Shown here: in pieces, positions 28,062 to 36,682 of the stretch
Layout of the letters: each line of letters begins with the position of its first letter
Position numbering within the stretch: position 1 is the stretch's first letter
DNA from: Phycisphaerales bacterium
GTDB taxonomy: Bacteria > Planctomycetota > Phycisphaerae > Phycisphaerales > UBA1924
NCBI GenBank assembly: GCA_029260345.1
Contig: JAJDDK010000004.1
Coordinates: forward strand, 248,001 to 312,000
Reading direction: 5' to 3'
DNA: 64,000 bases
Notes under the pieces: generated by a model
The model's input: the letters and a program-made list of their open reading frames with translations, nothing else
The model's database searches: none
Told to the model about the DNA's origin: nothing
Program-made: the position numbers and the translations under genes

Positions 28062-29143
28062 TTGACCTTCGCTCCTTTGCATCCGCCGCTCATTTCACGC
28101 TGGTCGGCGCTGCGCTGTTCACCGTGACCGCCGCCGCTCAGCCGGTTCGTCCGGAAGCGCCAGGCGCCGAAAACACCGCCGCCGCCAATGAAATCACGCC
28201 AGAGCTGGATCGCTCGATCTCGCGCGGGCTTGCGGCTCTCGCCGCCGCGCAGCATCCCGATGGTTCCTGGGACGGCGGCACGCGCTACGGGCGTCACGTC
28301 GGCATCACGGGTCTTGCCGCACTCGCATTCATGGCCGATGGTCACCTTCCCGGTCGTGGCGAATACGGCGACAACGTGCAGCGCGCCCTTGAGTTTGTTC
28401 TCAGTCACGTCACCGAAACCGGACTGCTCGCTGAAGACACTTCACACGGCCCTATGTACGGCCACGGTTTCGCGACGTTGTTCCTTGGCGAAATCTACGG
28501 AATGACCGCCGGCGGGCAAGACACGGCGCTTGCCGCTCGTTTGCACGAGACCTTGGTCAAAGCCGTACGCCTCATCGTGCAATCGCAAAATCCCGACGGC
28601 GGCTGGCGGTACAACCCGGTTCCATACGACGCCGACATCTCCGTGACCATCTGCGAGATCATGGCCTTGCGCGCCGCTCGTAACGCCGGCATCGAAGTGC
28701 CGAAATCCACCATCGATCGCGCGGTCGAATACGTGCGCCGTTGTCAAAATCCCGATGGTGGTTTCAAGTATCAACTCACCAGTGGCGGCTCCGCGTGGCC
28801 GCGCTCAGCCGCGGGTGTGGCGAGCCTGTACTACTCCGGCATCTACGACGACGACGCGATCGATCGCGGCCTCGAATACCTCAAAGATTCCGCCATGCCC
28901 GGGCCGCGCTCACGTCCGGGCGCCCATTATTTCTACGGGCACTACTACGCCGTGCAGTGCATGTACCTCGCCGGGGGCGAACACTGGCAGGAATGGTGGC
29001 CGCTCATTCGCGATGAATTGATCTCACGCCAGACCGAAACCGGCCTTTGGACTGATAACCACGCGGGATCGTCCTATGGTTCTGCGATGGCTCTCATCAT
29101 TCTGCAAATGCCGAAGCGATACTTGCCGATTTTCCAGAAATGA
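28058..29143 (+). CDS. Exported terpene-cyclase-fold (alpha/alpha toroid) repeat protein
   Basis: The 361-residue protein has a signal peptide ending near Ala-Ala-Ala-Gln. The rest is squalene-cyclase/prenyltransferase-type repeats with QNPDGG/QHPDGS turns at about 67, 173 and 226 (AQHPDGSWDGG, SQNPDGGWRY, CQNPDGGFKY). The catalytic DXDD of squalene-hopene cyclases is not visible, so this is probably a binding or structural toroid, not a cyclase. I choose ATG 28058 for the ATGA overlap and the signal peptide; an in-frame opening to 27929 reads over the previous gene. It belongs to the MoxR/vWA operon. Confidence 0.85.
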   Translation: MIDLRSFASAAHFTLVGAALFTVTAAAQPVRPEAPGAENTAAANEITPELDRSISRGLAALAAAQHPDGSWDGGTRYGRHVGITGLAALAFMADGHLPGRGEYGDNVQRALEFVLSHVTETGLLAEDTSHGPMYGHGFATLFLGEIYGMTAGGQDTALAARLHETLVKAVRLIVQSQNPDGGWRYNPVPYDADISVTICEIMALRAARNAGIEVPKSTIDRAVEYVRRCQNPDGGFKYQLTSGGSAWPRSAAGVASLYYSGIYDDDAIDRGLEYLKDSAMPGPRSRPGAHYFYGHYYAVQCMYLAGGEHWQEWWPLIRDELISRQTETGLWTDNHAGSSYGSAMALIILQMPKRYLPIFQK

Positions 29144-30348
29144 CGATTCGTCGCTCCAATCCGTTTCGTGCGCTGCACGCACTCGCCATTGCGGGCGCTG
29201 CCACGCTTGCATCGACGTCCAGTGCACAACTGGATGTCTCGCGCGTCCTGCTTGACGCGCGCGGCGAAGCGCACCAGATCCGCCTCATCTCCATCGGCGA
29301 CGAAGCCATCATTTACGAGGACGCGCTGGGCCGACGTCGACAGGCGACTGTTGGCGGGTACGTCGCGCTGCTTCCGGCGCTGCCGCCGGACGCTTCACCT
29401 GCGTCGATGCCATCCGGCGCGCCAATCGGAACTGATCGCGGCGTGCTCGAACTCAACGACGGCCAGCGCTTCCCCGGTCAGCCCGCGCCCACCGGCGGCG
29501 AAGACGACACACTCGTCTGGAGTCACCCGACGTTCGGCCTCGTCAGCGCCGCGATTGACTCTATCGCGCGCCTCGCGCTCAAGAATCACAAAGAAGACGG
29601 CGCCGCGCCGCTCCCGACGGATCGCGTGGATGATCAACTCGTGCTCGTCAACGGCGACCGCCTTGTCGGATTTCTCGTGAGCTTCGGCGACCCCGTCGAA
29701 TTCGAAGTGGACGGCGAGATCATCGCCATTCCGCTTGATCGCATTTCCGAAGCGACGCTCGCCAACCCGCCGTCGCCAATGTCCGGCATGGTGGTGTGGC
29801 TCGAAGACGGCTCCGTCGCCGTCGTCGCGTCATTGCAAACGCGGCTCGACGAAAGTGTCTCCGTTCGGCTTCTCGGCGGACAAACGGCGCTCGTGCCGCT
29901 CGATCATGTGCGCGCCGTTGCCTTTGACGCCGGACGACTCAATTCCCTGGCGGCCCTGCCACTGCAAGATCAGCGCGCCATCGGCGAGCGCGGCGTCTTC
30001 GACCCCGTGCGCATCTTGGCCAGCCCACTCAGCCCTGTGGACCTCAACGCTCCCGACGTTGAGTTTCCAGGCCCGATGGAAACACACTGGAAACTCCCTG
30101 ACGGCGCCGTCCGATTCGTCGGCGTCGCGGAACTGCCGCTCGAATCACTCCCCTGGGGCGACTGCGATCTCGTCGTTTCACAAAACGGGACAGAGCTCAT
30201 GCGCGAACGCCTCAGCCAGGAGCGCACGCGCCTTGAGTTTTCCCTTCCGGTTTCGCCCGGAACGTTGCGCATCGCCGTCGAGCTTGGTGAATACGGCCCG
30301 ATCAGCGATCGCGTTGTTCTGCGGCGACCACTCGTGCTGACAGAATAG
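29140..30348 (+). CDS. Exported protein of unknown function, last gene of MoxR operon
   Basis: The 402-residue protein has a signal peptide (Ile-Arg-Arg-Ser start, Ala-Ser-Thr-Ser-Ser-Ala-Gln near residue 30). The mature part is beta-rich with repeated LxDG/VNGDRLVGFLVSF-like strands, reminiscent of small beta-barrel modules, and ends in a carbohydrate-binding-like beta domain. No catalytic motif is recognised. It starts in an ATGA overlap with the toroid protein. I do not recognise the family with certainty. Confidence 0.75.
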   Translation: MTIRRSNPFRALHALAIAGAATLASTSSAQLDVSRVLLDARGEAHQIRLISIGDEAIIYEDALGRRRQATVGGYVALLPALPPDASPASMPSGAPIGTDRGVLELNDGQRFPGQPAPTGGEDDTLVWSHPTFGLVSAAIDSIARLALKNHKEDGAAPLPTDRVDDQLVLVNGDRLVGFLVSFGDPVEFEVDGEIIAIPLDRISEATLANPPSPMSGMVVWLEDGSVAVVASLQTRLDESVSVRLLGGQTALVPLDHVRAVAFDAGRLNSLAALPLQDQRAIGERGVFDPVRILASPLSPVDLNAPDVEFPGPMETHWKLPDGAVRFVGVAELPLESLPWGDCDLVVSQNGTELMRERLSQERTRLEFSLPVSPGTLRIAVELGEYGPISDRVVLRRPLVLTE

Positions 30349-30379
30349 CGCGCAGCCGACCCGTGCGCCGACTGCGCGC
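30348..30379. terminator. Possible shared terminator hairpin between convergent genes
   Basis: GCGCGCAG (30348-30355) and CTGCGCGC (30372-30379) are perfect 8-bp inverted arms around a 16-nt loop. They lie immediately after the operon stop and before the end of the convergent FKBP gene. No U-tract follows on either strand, so a strong intrinsic terminator is not supported. Confidence 0.3.
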
Positions 30380-30392
30380 CAGTCGCATTCGG

Positions 30393-30851
30393 TCACTTCA
30401 CTTCGATCAGTTCGATTTCAAACGTCAGGTGTTCATGCTCAGGAATGACGCTCGCGTAGCCGCCGCGCCCCCAGTGCAGTTCCGGCGGGATCTCGACAAT
30501 GCGCCGGCCGCCGGCGCGCATGCCGCGCACCGCATCTTCCATGCCGGCGATCACACCCGCATCTCCCAGACGAAACGCCTGCGGCCCGCCCATGTCGTGC
30601 GTGTTCAAAATCTCTTTTCCAGACTCCAGCCGGCCGACGTAATGCGCCAGAACGGTGCGCCCGTCCTTCGCTTCACTACCGGCGCCCGGCTTGTCGAAGA
30701 TGATCTTCACGCGCGGCATGCGCGGCTTGAACCGCTCCGGCGCCGTCGAGCGATCACACCCGACCACCCCAGTCGTCGCAAGAGCGAGCGCAACCACGAC
30801 AAACGCGGCGGCTGGCTTCAAGCAATTCGTTGGGATTGAGTGAGAGCGCAT
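30393..30851 (-). CDS. FKBP-type peptidyl-prolyl isomerase lipoprotein
   Basis: The 152-residue protein has a lipoprotein signal (hydrophobic stretch, lipobox ending Gly-Val-Val-Gly-Cys, Cys about 32). It then has a single FKBP domain: VLAHYVGRLESGKEI, GVIAGMEDAVRGMRAGGRR and IPPELHWG. The typical active-site Trp of GWDEGV is Met here and the Tyr of LAYG is Trp, so activity may be altered. It would help proline isomerisation in folding of exported proteins. Confidence 0.88.
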   Translation of the reverse strand: MRSHSIPTNCLKPAAAFVVVALALATTGVVGCDRSTAPERFKPRMPRVKIIFDKPGAGSEAKDGRTVLAHYVGRLESGKEILNTHDMGGPQAFRLGDAGVIAGMEDAVRGMRAGGRRIVEIPPELHWGRGGYASVIPEHEHLTFEIELIEVK

Positions 30852-30913
30852 GCATCAAACATCGACCCGCGGCGCTCCCGCCTGCAGCTTCGCACGGCCC
30901 GCAGAGCCGGTGT

Positions 30914-31564
30914 TTACGCGAATCGGCCCTGAATGGCGTTACACATTGCCTGGCTGACCTCGTCCACCGATCCTCGCGCGTCAATCAGCACATGCCGCTG
31001 CGGATCTTCCCGGACCTGGGCCCGATACCCCTCGCGGACCTGCTTTCGATACTCCGCCCCGCGGCTCTCAATGCGGTCCAGTTCCCGATCCATCCGGGCT
31101 TCCGCCGTCGCTTCATCAACGTCAAAAACCACGACCAGATCCGGCCACACATCGCGGCACGCCGCCCGCGCCACCGCGAGAATGTCCTGCATCGGAACGC
31201 CACCCGCATGACCCTGATACGCCAGCGTGCTCGTCACGAAACGATCCGCCAGCACGATTTCGTGGCGCTGGAGCGCCGGCCGAATGCGCTCATCCACCAG
31301 TTGCGCGCGGCTCGCCATGTAGAGCATCATCTCGCACCGGATCGACATCTCCGGCGATTTCGTATCAAGCAGCAACTCACGAATGCGCTCGCTGATCGCC
31401 GTGCCGCCCGGCTCGCGCACCTCACACACGGTGTGTCCTGCATGGCGGCACAGTTCAACAAAACGCGCGTACTGCGTGCTCTTGCCCGAACCGTCCGGCC
31501 CCTCGAACACGAGGAATCGACCCCGGAGTCGTTCAAGCCAACCATCTTTGGGTGCGCTGCTCAT
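30914..31564 (-). CDS. tmk: Thymidylate kinase
   Basis: Tmk phosphorylates dTMP to dTDP in pyrimidine deoxynucleotide synthesis. The P-loop is FEGPDGSGKST (about residues 18-28). The DR motif is DRFVTSTLAYQG, and the lid region is Arg-rich (AEARMDRELDRIESRG). The 216-residue length fits the family. The gene stands apart from holB, its common neighbour elsewhere, and is followed downstream by the FKBP gene on the same strand. Confidence 0.94.
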   Translation of the reverse strand: MSSAPKDGWLERLRGRFLVFEGPDGSGKSTQYARFVELCRHAGHTVCEVREPGGTAISERIRELLLDTKSPEMSIRCEMMLYMASRAQLVDERIRPALQRHEIVLADRFVTSTLAYQGHAGGVPMQDILAVARAACRDVWPDLVVVFDVDEATAEARMDRELDRIESRGAEYRKQVREGYRAQVREDPQRHVLIDARGSVDEVSQAMCNAIQGRFA

Positions 31565-31599
31565 GAAGCGAGGATTCTAGAGAAGCGGCGCTCTTTCGC

Positions 31600-32010
31600 T
31601 TACGGCACGATTTCGATCTTGTATTTCTTCGTGCGCGGCGCCATACCTTGCGCCATCTCGGTCGGCGTCAGCACTTCGACGATTTCCAGCTCGGTCGTTC
31701 CCGGCAGCCTCGTGCGCGCCGTGATGACCAGCCTCGCGCTACGACCGGTCCCCACCACCTGCCGGTTCAGCGGCGTCAGAAACGCCGAGTCGAATGATGA
31801 GACGCGCCACAAACGCGTTCCGTCCTCTCCGAGTGGAAGTTTGACCGTCAACGTTTCATCGACACCGATGAATCGTGCTGACCCCACGCTGAAGCCGGAC
31901 ACACTGGGCCCGCCGCCGCACCCGGCGCCGACGAGAAGTGAGAGCGCAATCACCGCGCCAGCCAGCGCGCCACGTCGTTGATTCATCATCGAACTCAATT
32001 TCATGCTCAT
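31600..32010 (-). CDS. Small lipoprotein, beta-rich (chagasin-like possible)
   Basis: The protein has 136 residues. Lipobox LVGAGC (Cys about 31) follows a hydrophobic signal. The mature part is about 100 residues of beta strands (GVDETLTVKLP, RLWRVSSF, KKYKIEIV). The spacing of a W-containing strand, a hydrophobic middle and a closing KxYxIxI strand recalls chagasin-type (I42) protease inhibitors, but the diagnostic Asn-Pro-Thr-Thr-Gly loop is absent. Treat this as a lipoprotein of unknown function. Confidence 0.7.
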   Translation of the reverse strand: MSMKLSSMMNQRRGALAGAVIALSLLVGAGCGGGPSVSGFSVGSARFIGVDETLTVKLPLGEDGTRLWRVSSFDSAFLTPLNRQVVGTGRSARLVITARTRLPGTTELEIVEVLTPTEMAQGMAPRTKKYKIEIVP

Positions 32011-32086
32011 CCTCCACCAAAGTGCAGCGAGGAAGAGCGTACCGCGATTCAGCGCACGCGCCGAATTGGGCGAGCCAGCCGCGATT

Positions 32087-32554
32087 TCAGCCGAACATCG
32101 CCGCCGCGGCTTTTTCCATTTCTTCAGGCGTCATGTCCTTGATGTGCGTCGCAAAAGCCCATTCATGCCCGAACGGATCCGTCACCTTGCCGTACCGGTC
32201 GCCCCAGAACGCATCCATCGCCGGCATGCTCACCGTCGCGCCGGCTTTCTCCGCTTTTGCGATCGCGGCGTCACAGTCGCGCACATACTGATGCATCGTG
32301 ACCGTCGAGCCGCCCAGCGCCTTCGGATGACGCGCTTTCATGTTCATGCATTCGCCGAAGTCATCGCACAAATAGAACTTCGCCCCGCCCACCTGCATCT
32401 CCGCATGCATCACCATCGCGCCGTCCGGCGAGGTCATGCGGCACAGCTCTTCAGCGCCAAACGCCTTCTTGTAAAAGTCGATCGCGTCCGCCGCGCCCTG
32501 CACGACGAGATGCGGAATCACGCCTTCGCAACCTTCGGGAATGGGATTGGTCAT
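32087..32554 (-). CDS. VOC-family protein (PhnB/glyoxalase-like)
   Basis: The 155-residue vicinal-oxygen-chelate protein has two beta-alpha-beta-beta-beta halves. HLVVQGAADAIDFYKKAFGA opens the first half and VTDPFGHEWAFATH closes the second, as in PhnB-like proteins. MVMHAEMQVGGAKFYLCDD marks the middle. Metal or substrate cannot be inferred. It is a soluble single gene with no operon partner evident. Confidence 0.88.
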   Translation of the reverse strand: MTNPIPEGCEGVIPHLVVQGAADAIDFYKKAFGAEELCRMTSPDGAMVMHAEMQVGGAKFYLCDDFGECMNMKARHPKALGGSTVTMHQYVRDCDAAIAKAEKAGATVSMPAMDAFWGDRYGKVTDPFGHEWAFATHIKDMTPEEMEKAAAAMFG

Positions 32555-32609
32555 CTCGATCTCTCCTGATTTTGACGGGGCCTTGACGCTGAATCTACCG
32601 GCTAGTGCG

Positions 32610-33725
32610 TCAGCCGGTCCAACTCGCCATCAACTGACCGAGATCCTGCGCATCCACCACGCCATCCCCATTGAGATCAGCCGGGCACGACTTCGGATCG
32701 CCGCACGGCCCCCATGTCGCGAGCATCATGCTGAGGTCGACCCCGGTGACTTCATTGTCGCCATTCAGATCGGCGGCTTGAGCGAGTTCGACGATGACGG
32801 GATCTTGCTCTTCTGCTGGATTCAAGGCGAGATCGAGGAGCGCATCGTTGGTTGTTTCGCCGTTGTCGGGGAGGGCAATGCGGACATATCGACCGACGGG
32901 CGGCGCGAGGTTTTCGTGACCTTGTGCAATGGGAAACACGAGCGTGCGATTGTCAGCGCTTGGCGTGATTATTGGACTTCCAGGGAACGAGAGTCTTGCA
33001 AACGCGGTGAATTGCCCCATTTGTGTTGAGGAAAACTCGAAATCCGTGTTGTCCAGATTCTCAAACATCGAAGACGAAACAACGTCGTCAAACACCATCA
33101 CCATGCGACTTTGTTGACCACGATCATCCCGAATCACGCGCACCAGCCGCGGTCCATCAATGTCCGGCTCCAGAATCATGTCCGCGCCTTCGTTGTTGAG
33201 ATCGAGAAGTGTTTGCACACCGTTGCCGCTTTGGTCGTTGACCACAAGACCAATGCCGACGCCGACGGCCGTTCCTCCGCCAAAGACACTTACGACGCCA
33301 ACAAATGCATTTGCCGTATTGATCGCTGTGCGAAGATTTGCCCCAAGCGGTGAGACCGCCGGGTCAATCTCCGTAGGCGTAATCGCGCCTTCGCCATTCG
33401 CTGCGTCTGCACTTCCATTGACGTCGGCGAATACAGTAATGGCTTGAAGGACGCCATTAGCGTCGTGGATGAAGACCACAACATCGATTTGGAAATCGTC
33501 AAGGGGATTCAACGCGCCCGGCGCCGATGCAATAGTGATCTCTGGTCCGTTCGGCCCCATCACTTCGCGCAGCCCGTCCAGCGGCGACACTACTAGCACG
33601 CCGCCAGTGTCGAACTGGGTAGTGTTTGGGTTGATGTTGCCGCCTGCAAAGGCAATGTTGCCCGTCGTGATTAAGCTGAACGAAATTGCAGTTGCATAGC
33701 GGACTGATCGCTTCGCAATGGTCAT
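32610..33725 (-). CDS. Secreted dockerin-tailed protein, tandem paralogue 1
   Basis: The protein has 371 residues. ATG 33725 is chosen because GAGG lies seven bases before it, although an ATG at 33743 is in frame. A signal peptide ends near Ala-Phe-Ala. The mature part starts NPNTTQFDTGGVLVVSPLDGLREV, as in the neighbouring gene. The C-terminal 60 residues are two dockerin-like calcium loops (DLNGDNEVTGVDLSMMLATWG and DLNGDGVVDAQDLGQLMASW) joined by CGDPKSCPA. No cohesin gene is visible here. The body domain is unrecognised. Confidence 0.85.
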   Translation of the reverse strand: MTIAKRSVRYATAISFSLITTGNIAFAGGNINPNTTQFDTGGVLVVSPLDGLREVMGPNGPEITIASAPGALNPLDDFQIDVVVFIHDANGVLQAITVFADVNGSADAANGEGAITPTEIDPAVSPLGANLRTAINTANAFVGVVSVFGGGTAVGVGIGLVVNDQSGNGVQTLLDLNNEGADMILEPDIDGPRLVRVIRDDRGQQSRMVMVFDDVVSSSMFENLDNTDFEFSSTQMGQFTAFARLSFPGSPIITPSADNRTLVFPIAQGHENLAPPVGRYVRIALPDNGETTNDALLDLALNPAEEQDPVIVELAQAADLNGDNEVTGVDLSMMLATWGPCGDPKSCPADLNGDGVVDAQDLGQLMASWTG

Positions 33726-33761
33726 TTCAATTCCTCTATTCAATGCTCGATGAGTCTTGCC

Positions 33762-34871
33762 TCAGTTTGACCAACTGGCGATGAGCTGCGACAGATCCAT
33801 CGCATCCACCACGCCATCCCCATTGAGATCAGCCGGGCAGGACTTCGGGTCGCCGCACCGGCCCCACGCTGCGAGCAACATGCTGAGATCGACGCCGGTG
33901 ACGGCGTTATCGTCGTTGAGGTCCGCAACATTGGCGGATTCCACGATGACCGCCTCTTGTTCGTCCGCTGGATTCATGGCGAGATCAAACAGTGAATCGT
34001 TCGTCGTGCCGCCGTTGTCGGGCAGAGCGATGCGGACAAAGTTGCCGACTTCTGGCGCCAGATTCTCCTCAAACGGGCTGATTTCAAACACGAGTGTGCG
34101 ATTGTCAGCGCTTGGCGCGAGCGATGGGTTTCCAGGAAAAGCAAGAGCAGAAAACGCGGCAAACTGCCCCATCTGCGTTGACGAAAAGTCGAAATCCGTA
34201 TTCTCAAGGCTCTCAAAAAGTGACGGTGAAATGACATCATCAAACGCCATCACCAATCGCTCTGGTTCACTGCGCTTGTCTCGAACAACGCGCAGCAGCC
34301 GCGGCCCGTCGATATCCGGCTCGAAGATCATGTCGGCGCCTTCGTTGTCGAGATCGAGAAGCGTCTGCGCCCCATTGCCGCTCTGATCATTGACCACCAG
34401 CCCGATGCCTGTTCCCGTGACGAGACCGCCGCCCGTGACATTAATGACGCCGACAAATAAATTCGCCGTATTGATCGCTGTTCGAAGGTTTGAACCGAGC
34501 GGTGCGGCGGAGGGGTCAACATCAATAACCGTGGCGCCATTTGCCATTGAAGTGTCAGCGCCGCCATTAATGTCTTCGAAAATCGCAATTGCCATGTTGA
34601 CCCCATTGTCGTCATGCACCAGAACTACAAAGTCAACATCAAGTTGATCAAGCGGCGCAAAGACCCCCGGAGGAGACGCGATCGTCAACTGCGAACTGTT
34701 CGGCCCTGTCACTTCGCGCAATCCATCCAGAGGGGAGATTACGAAAAGGCCGCCGGTGTCAAATTGCGTGGTGTTCGGATCGATGACACCCGCAAACGCT
34801 GCGTGTCCTGCGAACAAGAGCCCTGACGCAAAGGCTGCTACGCCGCACGTTCTCGAACGGTTCATCATCAT
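33762..34871 (-). CDS. Secreted dockerin-tailed protein, tandem paralogue 2
   Basis: This 369-residue protein is clearly paralogous to the gene at 32610, with the same TTQFDTGG, SPLDGLREV and paired dockerin loops. The start at 34871 is supported by AAGGAG six bases upstream. A signal peptide ends near Gly-His-Ala-Ala-Phe-Ala. C-terminal loops are DLNDDNAVTGVDLSMLLAAWG and DLNGDGVVDAMDLSQLIASW. Tandem duplication is the simplest explanation. The function is unknown. Confidence 0.85.
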   Translation of the reverse strand: MMMNRSRTCGVAAFASGLLFAGHAAFAGVIDPNTTQFDTGGLFVISPLDGLREVTGPNSSQLTIASPPGVFAPLDQLDVDFVVLVHDDNGVNMAIAIFEDINGGADTSMANGATVIDVDPSAAPLGSNLRTAINTANLFVGVINVTGGGLVTGTGIGLVVNDQSGNGAQTLLDLDNEGADMIFEPDIDGPRLLRVVRDKRSEPERLVMAFDDVISPSLFESLENTDFDFSSTQMGQFAAFSALAFPGNPSLAPSADNRTLVFEISPFEENLAPEVGNFVRIALPDNGGTTNDSLFDLAMNPADEQEAVIVESANVADLNDDNAVTGVDLSMLLAAWGRCGDPKSCPADLNGDGVVDAMDLSQLIASWSN

Positions 34872-34987
34872 GATGCGCTCCTTACGAGTGGTCCCCATCG
34901 CGCCGCCGACGGCCACGCGCGACACCAACCTAAGTCAATGAGCGCATTGACTCCATACTCGATCCGCAAATTTCACAAATTGGCGAA

Positions 34988-36544
34988 TCAGCCAGTCCAA
35001 TTGGCCAATAGTTGCGCAAGATCAGCGCCATCGACGATGCAGTCTCCGGTGAGATCCGCCGCGCACGGTGGTGGGCACGGGGCGCCGCAGACTCCCCAGT
35101 TCGCAAGCAGGTTCGCCAGGTCGGCGCCGTTCACAAAGCCGTCGCCGTTCAGATCCGCCGGACCGGCGCTCGTGAAGATGTCGCAATTGTAGAGCGGCGG
35201 CCCAACTCCAGCCGCGCCCAGTGCTGCGAGTTCGACCACGATCGACGCGATTACGTTGTTCCCTTCCGTGTCCATCGGCGCCGACATGGGCTGGCACACC
35301 ATTGCGAGCGCCGGGCCATTGGCGCCTTCAATCGTTTGCGCTACGGTCACCTGTGTCAGCGCAACGGGGCTGGAGGCATTGAGCGTCATTGCGTCTGAGT
35401 TTGCGCCAAAGATCACAAAGCATTCGGTCGGGTCAAAAATTGACGCCTTGCTCAAGTGCGGCGTCAGTCCGTCCGGATTGAACCGCACGCCTGTTGTGAA
35501 CGCCGCGGCCGGGATGGACGGGTTCGGCGCCTGCACGACACCATTTGATGTCGGGTGGTAATAGATTGAATACCCGGAGCTCACAGAATCAACAGTCATG
35601 GCGCCGCCGACGATGGTGGTCGTGCCGGTGGGGCCGCCGGTTGGCGGCGTGGCGACGATGCCAAAGGTGTAATGCGTGCCATCGCCATCAAACGCGCCGT
35701 TGAATTCAGGACTGACCGTGTCATCGCCGGGAAGAACACCGGAATTGTCCGCGACCGACGCCTGCACGTTCGGTGAATCGCCATCCGGTGCGGGCGTGCC
35801 GCCCGAACCGAAATTCTCTCGCCACAGCGCGTAGTCAATCGAGTCCACGACCATGTCGCCATTGCCATCCGCCGCCAAACCCGATCCGGTTTGCCCAAGT
35901 GATTCGCGCCAAATGGCGTAGTCGACTGAATCCACCACACTGTCGCCGTTGTAGTCGCCCGTCAGCCCGCCTTCGGGCCGGCTTGTGCCGAACTGCGACA
36001 GCGCATCGGTCGGCTGCGCAAAGGAGCCAACCAGGGTGAGGAAGTTCACCGGGCTGGACCCGATGATGCTCTGATTGAATGTGCCGGAGCACGTGTTGCC
36101 ACTGAAGTCCATCGTCGCTTCGCCAAGGAATGCGAATGTCTCATTATCAAAAATGGGAGCAAATCCCGGCGTGCTGATTTCATTGAAAATATCAATGAAA
36201 ACATCGCTCCCGAATCCAGAGATCTTGGTGAACTCTGAAAATCCATTCTGCCCGGGGGTGACGCCCGTCGCACTCGATTGATCCGTGTCGATCTCCACGA
36301 ATCCGGCAACACTGTTTGTCGTCATGGCCGACGGAGCCGCGATGTTCTGAGCAAACACAATCGTGAACGTCGCCGTCGTCCCGTCCTGCGAGAGAGACAT
36401 CGATGTGATGTCCGGCAGGAACCCGCCGGCGCCAAACACATCCTGCTCATCACCAGTCGGATCAGTCACGGGATTCGCAAGCGCCGAACTGCCCGCAACG
36501 AGAATTGGAATGACCACGAACCACGATGCGCGCGAATACTTCAT
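34988..36544 (-). CDS. Secreted protein with two different dockerin-type repeat pairs
   Basis: The 518-residue protein starts at ATG 36544, eight bases after GGAGG, ahead of a signal peptide ending near Ala-Leu-Ala. An N-terminal beta domain (about 35-190) is followed by an internal pair of loops of the DYNGDSVVDSVDYAIWRESLG type. A second beta domain (about 270-450) and a C-terminal pair of the DLNGDGFVNGADLANLLANWG type complete it. The internal pair resembles the common planctomycete Asp-Tyr-x-x-Trp-Arg repeat and differs from the tail used by its neighbours. The partner is unknown. Confidence 0.85.
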   Translation of the reverse strand: MKYSRASWFVVIPILVAGSSALANPVTDPTGDEQDVFGAGGFLPDITSMSLSQDGTTATFTIVFAQNIAAPSAMTTNSVAGFVEIDTDQSSATGVTPGQNGFSEFTKISGFGSDVFIDIFNEISTPGFAPIFDNETFAFLGEATMDFSGNTCSGTFNQSIIGSSPVNFLTLVGSFAQPTDALSQFGTSRPEGGLTGDYNGDSVVDSVDYAIWRESLGQTGSGLAADGNGDMVVDSIDYALWRENFGSGGTPAPDGDSPNVQASVADNSGVLPGDDTVSPEFNGAFDGDGTHYTFGIVATPPTGGPTGTTTIVGGAMTVDSVSSGYSIYYHPTSNGVVQAPNPSIPAAAFTTGVRFNPDGLTPHLSKASIFDPTECFVIFGANSDAMTLNASSPVALTQVTVAQTIEGANGPALAMVCQPMSAPMDTEGNNVIASIVVELAALGAAGVGPPLYNCDIFTSAGPADLNGDGFVNGADLANLLANWGVCGAPCPPPCAADLTGDCIVDGADLAQLLANWTG

Positions 36545-36682
36545 TGCCCCGTCCTCCGAGTGAAATAAGGTTTTCAACTCACCAAAGGTACGGCGGCAGC
36601 CCCAAGAATCAAGGGAAAAGCCCCGATTTATTACTTCACGGCGACTCAGAGCCTGAAATCGCCAACAAATTCTGGGGCGTCC

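Noticed and set aside
30363-31981. Long Arg/His-rich plus-strand frames over FKBP, tmk and the small lipoprotein
   Set aside because: All three minus-strand genes have clear family motifs or a lipobox; the plus frames have no signal or motif.
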